Positions 28,982 to 37,282 of a DNA stretch of 64,000 bases are shown here, in pieces. Under the pieces are notes generated by a model. The model ran no database searches. It was not told the DNA's origin and saw only the letters and a program-made list of their open reading frames with translations. The stretch comes from JBFWWP01 sp050246115. Lineage in GTDB: Bacteria; Planctomycetota; UBA8108; UBA1146; JAJFFE01. Positions within the stretch are counted from its first letter, which is position 1; each line of letters opens with the position of its first letter. The position numbers and the translations under genes were made by a program. The DNA lies in the NCBI GenBank assembly GCA_050246115.1, contig JBFWWP010000005.1, positions 1 to 64,000 of the forward strand. The letters run 5' to 3'.

Positions 28982-30031
28982 TTGTTCAAGAGCAAGTTGA
29001 GGCTCACCAAGTTCGCCTCGTGCGCGGGCTGAGCGAGCAAGCTGCCGCCCGAGGATCTGGTTCGGATCCTCAAGGACTTTCGCTTTCCGACGCGCGCCGA
29101 GGTGTTGATCGGCCCGGAGGATCTCGACGACGCCGGTGTCATGGACCTCGGGGATGGACGCGTGTTGGTCCAAACCGTCGACTTCTTCCCGCCGATCGTG
29201 GACACACCCCGCGAGTTCGGACAGATCGCCGCCGCCAACGCGCTGTCGGACATCTACGCCATGGGAGCCGTCCCGTTCTCGGCGCTCAACATCGTGGGGT
29301 TTCCTGCGAAGCAACTCGGGCTCGAAGTACTCGGCGAGATCCTCGCCGGCGGCGCCGACAAGCTTCGGGAGGCCGAGACGGCGCTGATCGGCGGGCACAC
29401 GGTCGAGGATAGCGAGATCAAGTATGGGTTGTCGGTGACGGGACTCGCGCAGCGCGGCGACATTATCGCGAATGGCGGAGCCCAGCCGGGGGACCGCTTG
29501 CTCCTGTCGAAGCCACTCGGCATGGGCGCTGTGAGTACGTCGATCCAACGCGACAAAGCCGACCCGGAGCACGTCGCAGCAGCCGTTCAGACGATGGCCA
29601 CTTTGAATGCCGGTGCCGCCCGCGCGATGCGCTCGGTCGGAGCGCGGGCGGCGACCGACATCACCGGCTTCGGCTTGCTCGGCCACGCGTCGGAGATGGC
29701 GCGCGCCTCGGGCCAAACCCTCCGTTTCGACGCCGGACACCTTCCGTTCACGCCCGGAGCGCGGGAGCTTGCCGGTCGTCGAATCCTCTCCGGCGGCGTC
29801 GCCCGTACGCGTCGCTACCTGGCTGGCCACTTCGCGGTCGGGTCCGGGGTCCCCCAGGAAGTCGCCGACCTGGCATTCGACGCCGAAACGTCCGGTGGAC
29901 TCCTCATCGCCGTAGCCGCAGAGCGAGCCGATCAGCTTCGCCGCGCGCTCGAGAGTGAGGGCACTCCGTGCGCGGTGGATATCGGTGAGGTCATCGCCGC
30001 CCAAGGCGACGTGTGGGTGGTCCTCGAGTGA
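28982..30031 (+). CDS. selD: Selenide, water dikinase with in-frame UGA (selenoprotein)
   Basis: Makes selenophosphate from selenide and ATP. The conserved downstream frame is in phase with an upstream segment across TGA 29030-29032. Read through, the N-terminus is FASCAG-U-ASKLPPEDL, where Sec17 and Lys20 align with catalytic Cys17 and Lys20 of E. coli SelD. The start is TTG 28982 with AGAGAGG 9 bases upstream. Total length is 349 residues, typical for SelD. The body has LGDGRVLVQTVDFFPP, NALSDIYAMGA and LIGGHTVEDSEIKYG. Conventional annotation would start at GTG 29102 and miss the active site. A SECIS-like hairpin lies just after the UGA. Confidence 0.94.
29051..29071 (+). promoter_or_regulatory. 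Bacterial SECIS-like hairpin in selD
   Basis: GAGGATC (29051-29057) pairs perfectly with GATCCTC (29065-29071) around a 7-base loop UGGUUCG. The stem starts 18 bases after the UGA and the loop G lies about 26 bases after it, inside the range known for bacterial SECIS elements, which need a stem with G early in the apical loop. It would recruit SelB bound to Sec-tRNA. The structure is within coding sequence, as is usual in bacteria. Confidence 0.75.
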
Positions 30032-30111
30032 ATCACCGGCGTCCGCGCCAAAAGTCACGCGGTCCGCTCTTGTGAACGAGTGGCGCCGCCACTAAGTTCT
30101 GGACTCTCTGC

Positions 30112-30209
30112 GGGGGTGGTTGGGCTCCTGGTGGGCCCCTTGGGCTTCAAACCCAATGTACGGCGCGAACAACGTCGTAGGTCGGTTCGATTCCGATGCA
30201 CCCCCGCCA
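30112..30209 (+). tRNA. selC: tRNA-Sec (anticodon UCA)
   Basis: A 98-base tRNA with the selenocysteine layout: 8-base acceptor arm (GGGGGTGG against GCACCCCC), 6-bp D stem (30122-30127 with 30133-30138), anticodon stem TTGGG/CCCAA with loop CTTCAAA and TCA at 30147-30149. It has a 7-bp variable stem (30159-30165 with 30173-30179), a 5-bp T stem around TTCGATT, and an encoded GCCA end. The eighth acceptor pair is G-G rather than Watson-Crick. It lies 80 bp after selD in the same orientation. Confidence 0.95.
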
Positions 30210-30261
30210 CTTCCCCCGAAGATCGAAGTCCTACCGCATCCATCAACCCCTTCGACGACGT

Positions 30262-30313
30262 CCCATCGCGCGGAACCGTCCCATCGCGCGGAACCGTCTA
30301 ATCGCGCGGAACC
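30262..30313. repeat. 18-bp tandem repeat, three units, at the end of a glycosyltransferase gene
   Basis: ATCGCGCGGAACC recurs at 30265, 30283 and 30301 with an exact 18-bp period. The third unit contains the last codons (Val-Pro-Arg-Asp) of the minus-strand membrane glycosyltransferase, whose stop is at 30298-30300. The other two units lie beyond the stop and would add six-residue repeats in frame if the stop were lost. Confidence 0.8.
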
Positions 30314-32064
30314 AAGATATCCCAACGAACCCCATAGGCGCGGGTCACGGCTTCGAACGAGTGGTACCGCGGTTCGACTCTGTAGTAGGGCAAGATATGC
30401 TCGTCGATGAAGGACTTAGGCAGAAAGACCGCTTCCCTCACCGGGATCAGGGTCGGCACGCCGGTGGCCGTCGCGGGATCCGGCGAGGCAAGTCCCCAGC
30501 GCAGCACGATTGCACCCCAACGACGCTCTTCGAGGCTGCGTTCGAGGTCTCGTGGATCCCACGCGCCGGCCTCGATGAGCCGCGAGTGCATGAAGACCTC
30601 GAACTCCAGAGGTTTCCCGAGGAGCGGCTGCAGCTGCGGATCCTCCGACAGAATCGGCCCCTCGATCTGTCTCAAGATCGAAAGCATTCGCTGTGTGCGC
30701 TTGGCGATCGAGTCTAGCCGGGACGCGCTCGTGTCGCCGTAAGGCCCGGGCCACATGAGCAACGTCATGTTCCCCAAGAGTCCGATGGCAAGGAGCACTG
30801 CGATGACGCGGCGCTGGATCTGCGGCCCCCGCCCGAGTCCCCTGCCGACGGTCAAGCACAGGAGCGCACACAGTTCGAACAGGTAGTTGACGTCCGAACC
30901 CACGCGGCCAATCAGCGCAGCGCTCGCGAATCCGGCGAGTACGAAGATCCCCAGGGTCGGGTCATCCTCGTCTTTCTCGGAGTAGAACCACCCGCGCAGC
31001 GTGGCCAAGACCGCCGCAGCCGCCATGGCTAGGTGGAACTCGCGAAGATTGCCGTAGAGATGCAGATCCTGCTCGTGAATACCGAACGAGCCCACTTCCC
31101 CAGCGGCAGGAAAGAAGTAGCGAATGCTCGATTGCACGAGAACCGGAAGTAGCCACCACGCCGCCCACAACAGCACGACGCCGTAGATCCCGAGCGACCC
31201 TCCGAGCCGCCAGCGCCCGTGACGCGGGAGCGGCGCCAGGGCCAACAACGCCGCAACGACCAACGGGTAGCGGAGCGGGTACAGGAGGCCGAACCATCGG
31301 TGGGTGACGGCGTCCCAGTTGTATTGCAGCACGTTGAAGTGCACGAGGTGATCGTACACGCGACCGTCGGTCGTGAGGTGGAGCGCGGTATAGCCCGCGA
31401 CCCCTGCGACCAACAACCCGGCCGGCCACACCCATGCCGAAAGCCCGTCGCGACGCAACAAGAGCAGGAAGCCAACCGTCGGGAGCGCAAGCATGGACTG
31501 GCGAGTGTAGATGGAAACGAAGAACGCCGCACACCCCGCGACCTTGAGCCAGGAACTCTGGCGCAAGATACAATAGAGGCCCACGAGTCCACACGCGAGC
31601 GCCAGCGCGTCGACCCTGGCGAGCCCCGCGAATCGGTGAATCTCGGGCAGTGCCAGGAAAGTGGCGCTGGCGAACAAACCGGCGGCGTCCCCCGCCCAGC
31701 GCCGCACGAGCAGCCCCACCATCCAGGTCGAGATCAAGGTCGCGAGCAGCGAAACCAGCCGTCCACCGAAGAAGGGAGCATGGGGCGGAGCGGGGAACAG
31801 CCGTGCCACCAACGGGTAGATCGGAGGGTAGTTGTCGATGACGTACGGAGGCTGTTCGAACTCCGGATACAGGCCTGGGGCCTCGGTGACACGACGCATC
31901 TGGTCCAACAGCACGCCTTCCCCGTAGTTGATCGCATACGGGAAGGTTAGCAGCGGAACCTGCTTGTAGGTGAAGAGAGCGAAGCTCGTTACCAAAGCCA
32001 ATGCGGCCGCGACGAGGAGCGGACTGCTGACGCGAGAGCTCTCGGCAGGGGCAATAGCGGTCAA
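30298..32064 (-). CDS. GT39/ArnT-like integral-membrane glycosyltransferase
   Basis: A 588-residue polytopic protein with about 11-13 hydrophobic spans. The first periplasmic loop has INYGEGVLLDQMRRV and DNYPPIYPL, in the position of the acidic catalytic motifs of lipid-linked-sugar GT-C enzymes. The C-terminal 150 residues are soluble (SEDPQLQPLLGKPLEFEVF). This architecture fits dolichyl/undecaprenyl-phosphate sugar transferases of the PMT/GT39 class; the acceptor is unknown. The ATG at 32064 overlaps the lysA stop by 4 bp, so it is translated together with lysA. Confidence 0.75.
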   Translation of the reverse strand: MTAIAPAESSRVSSPLLVAAALALVTSFALFTYKQVPLLTFPYAINYGEGVLLDQMRRVTEAPGLYPEFEQPPYVIDNYPPIYPLVARLFPAPPHAPFFGGRLVSLLATLISTWMVGLLVRRWAGDAAGLFASATFLALPEIHRFAGLARVDALALACGLVGLYCILRQSSWLKVAGCAAFFVSIYTRQSMLALPTVGFLLLLRRDGLSAWVWPAGLLVAGVAGYTALHLTTDGRVYDHLVHFNVLQYNWDAVTHRWFGLLYPLRYPLVVAALLALAPLPRHGRWRLGGSLGIYGVVLLWAAWWLLPVLVQSSIRYFFPAAGEVGSFGIHEQDLHLYGNLREFHLAMAAAAVLATLRGWFYSEKDEDDPTLGIFVLAGFASAALIGRVGSDVNYLFELCALLCLTVGRGLGRGPQIQRRVIAVLLAIGLLGNMTLLMWPGPYGDTSASRLDSIAKRTQRMLSILRQIEGPILSEDPQLQPLLGKPLEFEVFMHSRLIEAGAWDPRDLERSLEERRWGAIVLRWGLASPDPATATGVPTLIPVREAVFLPKSFIDEHILPYYRVEPRYHSFEAVTRAYGVRWDILVPRD

Positions 32065-33365
32065 AGGTCTCGTTCCGTTGCCAAGAGATCGTGGAGGGTC
32101 TCGCGGCGGCGAATCAGCTGATGACGATGTTCTTCGACCATGACTTCGGCCGGGCGCGGCCGCGTATTGTAGTTGCTGGCCATGGCAAAGCCATAGGCGC
32201 CGGCACTGAACACCGCGAGCAAGTCGCCCTCCTGCACGCGCGGCAGTGTTCGTCCCAACCCGAGGAAGTCGCCGCTCTCACAGATGGGTCCGACGATGTC
32301 GGTGGTCCCGGTCTCGTCCGGCGTTGCCGCAGCGCCGCTGGTCTCGGTCGGCGGATCGACATCGGGCGGCCCTGCACTCGCTTCGGCCGGCCAGATTCGG
32401 TGATAGGATCGGTACAGTGCGGGACGGATGAGGTCATTCATGCCCGCGTCGCAGATCAGGAACTGACGCTCACCGGAGCGCTTCTGGGTGACCACCCGGG
32501 TCAGCAGGACCCCGGCATTGCCGACGATGAAGCGTCCTGGCTCCAGAATCAGCCGGACGCCGCTGCCCCGTACTTCCGGCAAGATCGCTTCGGCGAAAGC
32601 GGTCGCCGGCAAGGCCTCGTGTCCACGATAGTGAACCCCGAAGCCACCCCCGACATCGAGCCAACGAACGTTCGCGGTCAGATCTCGTTCTCGCTGCAGG
32701 TAGTCGAGGACCCGACGCACCCCCTCGACGAACGGGCGGGTGTCCGTGATCTGTGACCCCAAGTGGATATGGAGTCCCCGGACCTCGACTCCAGCCATGT
32801 CGCGAGCCGACCGTAACACGCGCCCGGCTCGCTCGAAGTCGATGCCGAACTTGTTCTCGCGCTTGCCGGTCGTGATATAGCGGTGGGTCTGCGGGTCCAC
32901 GTCGGGATTGAGCCGGATCGCCACTCCCACCCGCCGCGCCGACGCGCGCGCGCATGCGTCGATCCGCTCGAGTTCCGACTCCGACTCCACGTTGAACAGC
33001 AGAATCCCCGCGTCGATTCCCTGCCGAATCTCCGCCGTGGTCTTCCCCACGCCAGCGTAGACGATTTTGCCCGCATCGCCGCCGACCTGTCCGACTCGGG
33101 ACAACTCGCCTCCCGAAACGACATCGAACCCAGCCCCCAGCTCGTTCAGAAGCTGGAGAATCCTCAAGTTCGAGTTGGCCTTCACGGAGTAGCAGATGAG
33201 AGGCGGTTCGTCGGCTTTCGCGAACGCGTCCTCGAGGACCCGGTAGTGGTGTTCAATGGTGCGCGCACAGTATACGTAGAGCGGTGTGCCATAGCGCTCA
33301 GCCAGATCGGTGGCCTTGACGCCGTCGCAGTACAGGCCACCGTTGCGGTACTCGAAGTGATCCAT
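32061..33365 (-). CDS. lysA: Diaminopimelate decarboxylase
   Basis: Makes L-lysine from meso-diaminopimelate with PLP. The 434-residue fold-III enzyme has PLP-lysine Lys62 in YSVKANSN, GFDVVSGGEL, GIDFERAG, the HIHLGSQITD motif and Cys362 in GPICESGDF. ATG 33365 starts MDHFEYRNGGLYCDG, matching family N-termini. About 20-25 extra residues rich in Pro, Thr and Ala (PPDVDPPTETSGAAATPDET) sit between IWPAEA and the CESGD motif, a low-complexity insertion. It forms an operon with the downstream membrane glycosyltransferase. Confidence 0.95.
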   Translation of the reverse strand: MDHFEYRNGGLYCDGVKATDLAERYGTPLYVYCARTIEHHYRVLEDAFAKADEPPLICYSVKANSNLRILQLLNELGAGFDVVSGGELSRVGQVGGDAGKIVYAGVGKTTAEIRQGIDAGILLFNVESESELERIDACARASARRVGVAIRLNPDVDPQTHRYITTGKRENKFGIDFERAGRVLRSARDMAGVEVRGLHIHLGSQITDTRPFVEGVRRVLDYLQRERDLTANVRWLDVGGGFGVHYRGHEALPATAFAEAILPEVRGSGVRLILEPGRFIVGNAGVLLTRVVTQKRSGERQFLICDAGMNDLIRPALYRSYHRIWPAEASAGPPDVDPPTETSGAAATPDETGTTDIVGPICESGDFLGLGRTLPRVQEGDLLAVFSAGAYGFAMASNYNTRPRPAEVMVEEHRHQLIRRRETLHDLLATERDL

Positions 33366-33393
33366 GGCCAAAGTATCGCGACAGCGAACGGCC

Positions 33394-33423
33394 CAGACAA
33401 GGCATTCCCAGACAAGGCATTCC
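33394..33423. repeat. 15-bp direct repeat upstream of lysA
   Basis: CAGACAAGGCATTCC occurs twice in direct succession, 29-58 bp upstream of the lysA ATG. It may be a replication-slippage duplication or a paired regulator site. The rest of the gap to the fliA end (33424-33654) is GC-rich and shows nothing I recognise. Confidence 0.75.
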
Positions 33424-33654
33424 CGGTTCGCCGATGCCGGCGGCGCGAGCGCCCTCCCCGCCAGGACACGCGGCAGGCCGGCACCCAACCCGATCACCGG
33501 CCGCGGATCCGAGTGAGCCGGGCATGGGGCCGCCCACCGCCTCGAGTCGGCGGCGGGCGCGATCCCGGGGCACCAGGGGCCGTGCCCGGGGCGTCGGATC
33601 CCAGGAGCCCTCTCTCGGGGTGCCGGCAGGCTCCAGTGCCCCCCCTACGGAGGG

Positions 33655-34491
33655 TCAGTCCCGCAACAACTCCCGCTGATACTTCTTGAGCTGTCCTCGC
33701 AACCGGAGCACGATTCGCGAGTGCAGTTGGCACACGCGCGACTCGGAGAGGCCTAGGGTCGCACCGATCTCGCGCATGGTCATGTCTTCGAAGTAGTAGA
33801 GCAGAATGATCAGGCGCTCCTTCCGCGATAAGTGCTTCGTTACGAACTCGGTGATCTCCTTCTTGAGAGTCTCCTCCTCGGGATCGATCCCACGCTTGTC
33901 CTCGAGGATGTCCACCTTGCGCAGGCTCTTCGACTCCCCATCGTCGTTCGACTGGTCGCTGAGCGATACGATCGACACCGCGCTGGCCTCATTGAGCATC
34001 TCCTCGTACTCGGCCACGCTCAGCTCCAGCCGCGCAGCCATCTCGAGGTCGGTGGGCGCTCGTCCCAGCTCGTTCTCGAGCGCCTGCCAGGCGTCGTCCA
34101 ATCGGTGGGCTTTGCTGCGGACGATCCGCGGCACCCAGTCGAGTGCCCGCAGGGCATCGAGTATGGAACCGCGGATCCGCGTTGTGCAGTAGGTCTCGAA
34201 CTTGACGCCGCGCTCCAGGTCGTACCCGTCGACGGCATCCATGAGACCGAAGATACCGGCGCTGTACAGGTCATCGAGTTCGACGTTCTGCGGCAACTTG
34301 ACCAGGATCCGTTCCGCGATGTAACGGACTAGGGGTAGATAACGTTCGATGAGTCGATTGCGAAGTCCCTCCCCACCATCCTCCTTGTACTCGATCCACA
34401 CGGCCTCCAGCTCGGGCTCGTCGATCCGAGTCTTTCCCCGCAGGCGGTGCTTGGCGATGTCGAACTTCTTCTTCACACGAGTGGCCACCAT
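33655..34491 (-). CDS. fliA: Flagellar sigma factor, sigma-28 (FliA/WhiG family)
   Basis: Directs RNA polymerase to late flagellar genes. The 278-residue protein has region 2 (LVRYIAERI..., LDDLYSAGIFGLMDAVDGY, FETYCTTRIRGSILDALR), region 3 (LGRAPTDLEMAARL) and region 4 (YYFEDMTMREIGATLGLSE, then SRVCQLHSR). AAGGAGG ends only 2 bases before ATG 34491, unusually close, so the GTG one codon later may be the true start. It is last in the flagellar block. No anti-sigma FlgM and no flagellin gene are visible in the window. Confidence 0.94.
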   Translation of the reverse strand: MVATRVKKKFDIAKHRLRGKTRIDEPELEAVWIEYKEDGGEGLRNRLIERYLPLVRYIAERILVKLPQNVELDDLYSAGIFGLMDAVDGYDLERGVKFETYCTTRIRGSILDALRALDWVPRIVRSKAHRLDDAWQALENELGRAPTDLEMAARLELSVAEYEEMLNEASAVSIVSLSDQSNDDGESKSLRKVDILEDKRGIDPEEETLKKEITEFVTKHLSRKERLIILLYYFEDMTMREIGATLGLSESRVCQLHSRIVLRLRGQLKKYQRELLRD

Positions 34492-34605
34492 TGCCTCCTT
34501 GGTCTCTCCATCTGGTTCCGAAACAAGCGTGTGGCGTGCTGGCCCACGTTTGATCTACGTTCAGTCCCGAAACGAGCGCGCTTCCACGAGCGCCTTCCGG
34601 TAGCT

Positions 34606-34980
34606 TCAGTTCACGGATGCGCGCCCACCGACCTCGGCGGCCTCGCCGGACACCGGGTCCCGCTCGGCTGTGGGCGGCTCGGACTGCAACGTCCCTTCGC
34701 GAATACTGCGTGCCGTTCGCAGATAGTTGGTCACCGCCTCGCGGCCGGCCTCGAGCTGGAGCTCGACTTGTCGCATCTTCTCGCCCTCGGACTCCTCCAA
34801 CCGCATCTCATCCACCAGGGCACCGGAGGCGCGTCCCAAGCCGAGCCCCAGAAGTGCCAACAACCCACCCCACACCGTCGCCGTCAGCACTGCCGAAGCC
34901 ATCGACACGTCCATGACAATCGCCACGAACAGGCTCCCTGAGAACCCGAGCAATCCAAATGTGACCGCATAGCGTGTCAT
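34606..34980 (-). CDS. Small membrane protein between flhG and fliA
   Basis: A 124-residue protein with two predicted membrane spans in the first 52 residues (YAVTFGLLGFSGSLFVAIVM and ASAVLTATVWGGLLALLGLG). A polar, probably helical cytoplasmic tail with many Glu and Arg follows. ATG 34980 overlaps the flhG stop by 4 bp, so it belongs to the flhF-flhG unit. I do not recognise the family. Position suggests a flagellar accessory role, for example in placement or number control, but this is inference. Confidence 0.7.
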   Translation of the reverse strand: MTRYAVTFGLLGFSGSLFVAIVMDVSMASAVLTATVWGGLLALLGLGLGRASGALVDEMRLEESEGEKMRQVELQLEAGREAVTNYLRTARSIREGTLQSEPPTAERDPVSGEAAEVGGRASVN

Positions 34981-35861
34981 GCTTGCTCCCTCAGCGGTGC
35001 CCGCGCCTTCTCACGAAACAGGTTGGTCATCCTGCGGAAGAACCCGCCTCCCGTCTCCGCGTGGTGGCTCTCGAACCCCAAAACGCGGGCCAGCTCTCGC
35101 ACCGAGATCGCGGCCGGGCAGCTCGGATACTGCAGCCCGAAGGGGAACCGGTCCATCACAGAGCGACCGACGTGCGGGTCCGTCGGAACGAAGCCCAGCG
35201 GGCGCACATCGAGCCGCAGGAACCGACGTGCCAACGTCACGATCCGCTCGGCGACTTGGTCCGCACAAGCGCGACTGTCCGCTCGATTCACGAGCAAGCG
35301 CAGCCGCACGGTCGCGTCCGCCTGGCCAAGCACCTTGATGATGGCATAGGCATCGGCGATCGCCGGTGGTTCCGTCGTGGTGACGACGACGACCTCGTCA
35401 CTGGCGAGGCAGAACTGCACGACCTGGCGGGAGATTCCGGCGCCGGTGTCGACGATCACCAGGTCGGAGTCGCGCTCGACCTGCTCGAGCTGACGCAACA
35501 GATGTTGCACCTCGAACTCCGCCAGATCCGCCATGTGCGACACCCCGGTAGCGCCCGGCAGGATGCGAACGCCACCGGGCGCGGCAACGAGAATCTCATC
35601 GACGCTCGCTTCGCCGGACAGCAGGTGCGACAAGTTGAACCGAGATTGCACGTCGAGCAGCACGTCGACGTTGGCGAGCCCTAGGTCGCCATCCACCAGA
35701 ATCACTCGGCGTCCGAGATCCGCCGCGGCGAGTCCCAGGCCAACCGAGAGATTCGTCTTGCCCACGCCTCCCTTACCGCTCGTGACCGCGATCACCCGTG
35801 CCCGCTTGGCCTGGTCGTCATCGCCCCCCATGAGTTGTCGGAGTCGCTGCGCCTGGTCCAC
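34977..35861 (-). CDS. flhG: MinD-like ATPase FlhG (FleN)
   Basis: Regulates flagellar number and position with FlhF. The 294-residue ParA/MinD-type ATPase has a deviant Walker A TSGKGGVGKTN (Lys35), VDGDLGLANVDVL, and VIVDTGAG as Walker B. The N-terminal DQAQRLRQLM is the short helix that activates the FlhF GTPase in known FlhG proteins. It starts 2 bp after the flhF stop. Confidence 0.93.
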   Translation of the reverse strand: MDQAQRLRQLMGGDDDQAKRARVIAVTSGKGGVGKTNLSVGLGLAAADLGRRVILVDGDLGLANVDVLLDVQSRFNLSHLLSGEASVDEILVAAPGGVRILPGATGVSHMADLAEFEVQHLLRQLEQVERDSDLVIVDTGAGISRQVVQFCLASDEVVVVTTTEPPAIADAYAIIKVLGQADATVRLRLLVNRADSRACADQVAERIVTLARRFLRLDVRPLGFVPTDPHVGRSVMDRFPFGLQYPSCPAAISVRELARVLGFESHHAETGGGFFRRMTNLFREKARAPLREQA

Positions 35862-35863
35862 GA

Positions 35864-37111
35864 CTACCCCCTGACTAGCAAGTCGAGCAACCCATCCTCA
35901 GAGGCCGCTCGAATGTCATCCGGGACTTCTTGGCCACAAGTCACGTAGGAAACGGGCACCCGCGCCTTCTGCAGCAGGTCGAACAGTCCACCGCCGCGCG
36001 ATACCTCGTCGATTTTGGTGACGACCAGTCGGTCGTACGAGACCGATCGGAAACCATCGATGACTTCGAGCTGGTTGGAGGTCGACGCCGTCGCGGAGAT
36101 GCAGAGGTGGGTCTCGAGTTCGCCAAAATGGCTCAGCATGCCGCGCAGTTCGTCGAGACGAGCCGCGTCGCGGTGACTCCGACCAGCGGTGTCGACGAAA
36201 ACGACCTGACAGCCGGCCAGGGACTGTAGCGCTGCGGCGGCGGAATCGCCCGCGCCCACGACAACGAGCTGGAGCCCCGTGATGGCAGCGTAGCGTCCGA
36301 GTTGATCGGCAGCGCCGATTCGGTACGTATCGAGGGTGATCAAGCCGACCTTGCACTGACGCTTCAGATGGAGCGAGGACGCCAGCTTCGCAATCGTAGT
36401 CGTCTTTCCGACCCCGGTCGGCCCAACGAGCGCGACGAGGCGTTGCGGCACGACTCCGGGGCCCGGATCGAGGGCGATCGGCTGGCACGGTGGGATCTTG
36501 GGGCGTAGGAGTTCCTTCACCGCGATCTTCGCGAGCACGCTGATCTCACTGGGATCGCGGCTGGTGCCAGGCAGGTTCCGGTGCGCCAGTGCCTCGAGCA
36601 ACGTGCCCTGCATTTCGACCGAGAAGCCTTCCTCTCGCAACACCGCCTGAGCTTCGCGCAAGACGGGGTGCGGCGGGATCTCGACCGATGACCAGGCCCG
36701 AGGAGACTCGGACAGAACCGAGCGGATCTGATCCTGCAACTCCTTCAAGGACCGCAGCACTTCGCGTCCATCGGTCACTGGCGCACCGCGCAATCGGTCA
36801 CTCCCGCCTGATCCTCCCGGCTCCGCCGTACTGCCATCAACCGGAGCGGCGGGCCGCAGCGCGCGTTCGGGTTTCACCGTGGGCGCCCGCGAACCTCGCT
36901 CTCGCCACGCCTGGTACTGCTGAGTGCTGGTCACGAAGACCTCCACTCCCGTCACCCCGAGCAGCCCCAAGACCCCGCGAGCCCGCAGAGTTCGAGTGTG
37001 AACGATGGCCACGTCATGACCATAGCGCTCGTTGATCTGGCGCATTGCATCACGGTAGTTTGGCGCCTCGATGCGGGTCAGCCCCATGGCTTCAAGGTCA
37101 GTATCCCTCAC
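35864..37111 (-). CDS. flhF: SRP-type GTPase FlhF
   Basis: GTPase that sets flagellum placement and helps recruit early components. The N-terminal B domain (MGLTRIEAPNYRDAMRQINE) is followed by a Pro/Ser-rich linker. The NG domain has GPTGVGKTTTIAKL (P-loop Lys near residue 236), DTYRIGAADQL and DTAGRSHRD. GTG 37111 is preferred because AAGGGG lies 9 bases upstream; ATG 37087 (MGLTRIEAP) is an alternative eight codons later. Total length is about 415 residues. Confidence 0.92.
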   Translation of the reverse strand: MRDTDLEAMGLTRIEAPNYRDAMRQINERYGHDVAIVHTRTLRARGVLGLLGVTGVEVFVTSTQQYQAWRERGSRAPTVKPERALRPAAPVDGSTAEPGGSGGSDRLRGAPVTDGREVLRSLKELQDQIRSVLSESPRAWSSVEIPPHPVLREAQAVLREEGFSVEMQGTLLEALAHRNLPGTSRDPSEISVLAKIAVKELLRPKIPPCQPIALDPGPGVVPQRLVALVGPTGVGKTTTIAKLASSLHLKRQCKVGLITLDTYRIGAADQLGRYAAITGLQLVVVGAGDSAAAALQSLAGCQVVFVDTAGRSHRDAARLDELRGMLSHFGELETHLCISATASTSNQLEVIDGFRSVSYDRLVVTKIDEVSRGGGLFDLLQKARVPVSYVTCGQEVPDDIRAASEDGLLDLLVRG

Positions 37112-37282
37112 GCGCTCGCACCCCTTCCCGGGTCGTGCTTCATTCCGACTGCTCACGAGTCTAGCCTCGAATCCAGCGCATTCACGAACACCGCTAACGA
37201 GCGCCTTGCGTTACGAGCGGCAGGCGAGCGTTCCTGGGTCAAGCGCGAACCAGAGTTGTTCTTGAACGCGCTCGCCTTGCGG

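Noticed and set aside
29102..30031. SelD starting at GTG 29102 as a normal non-selenoprotein
   Set aside because: It would lack the catalytic Cys/Sec and Lys region, which is present in phase upstream of the UGA.
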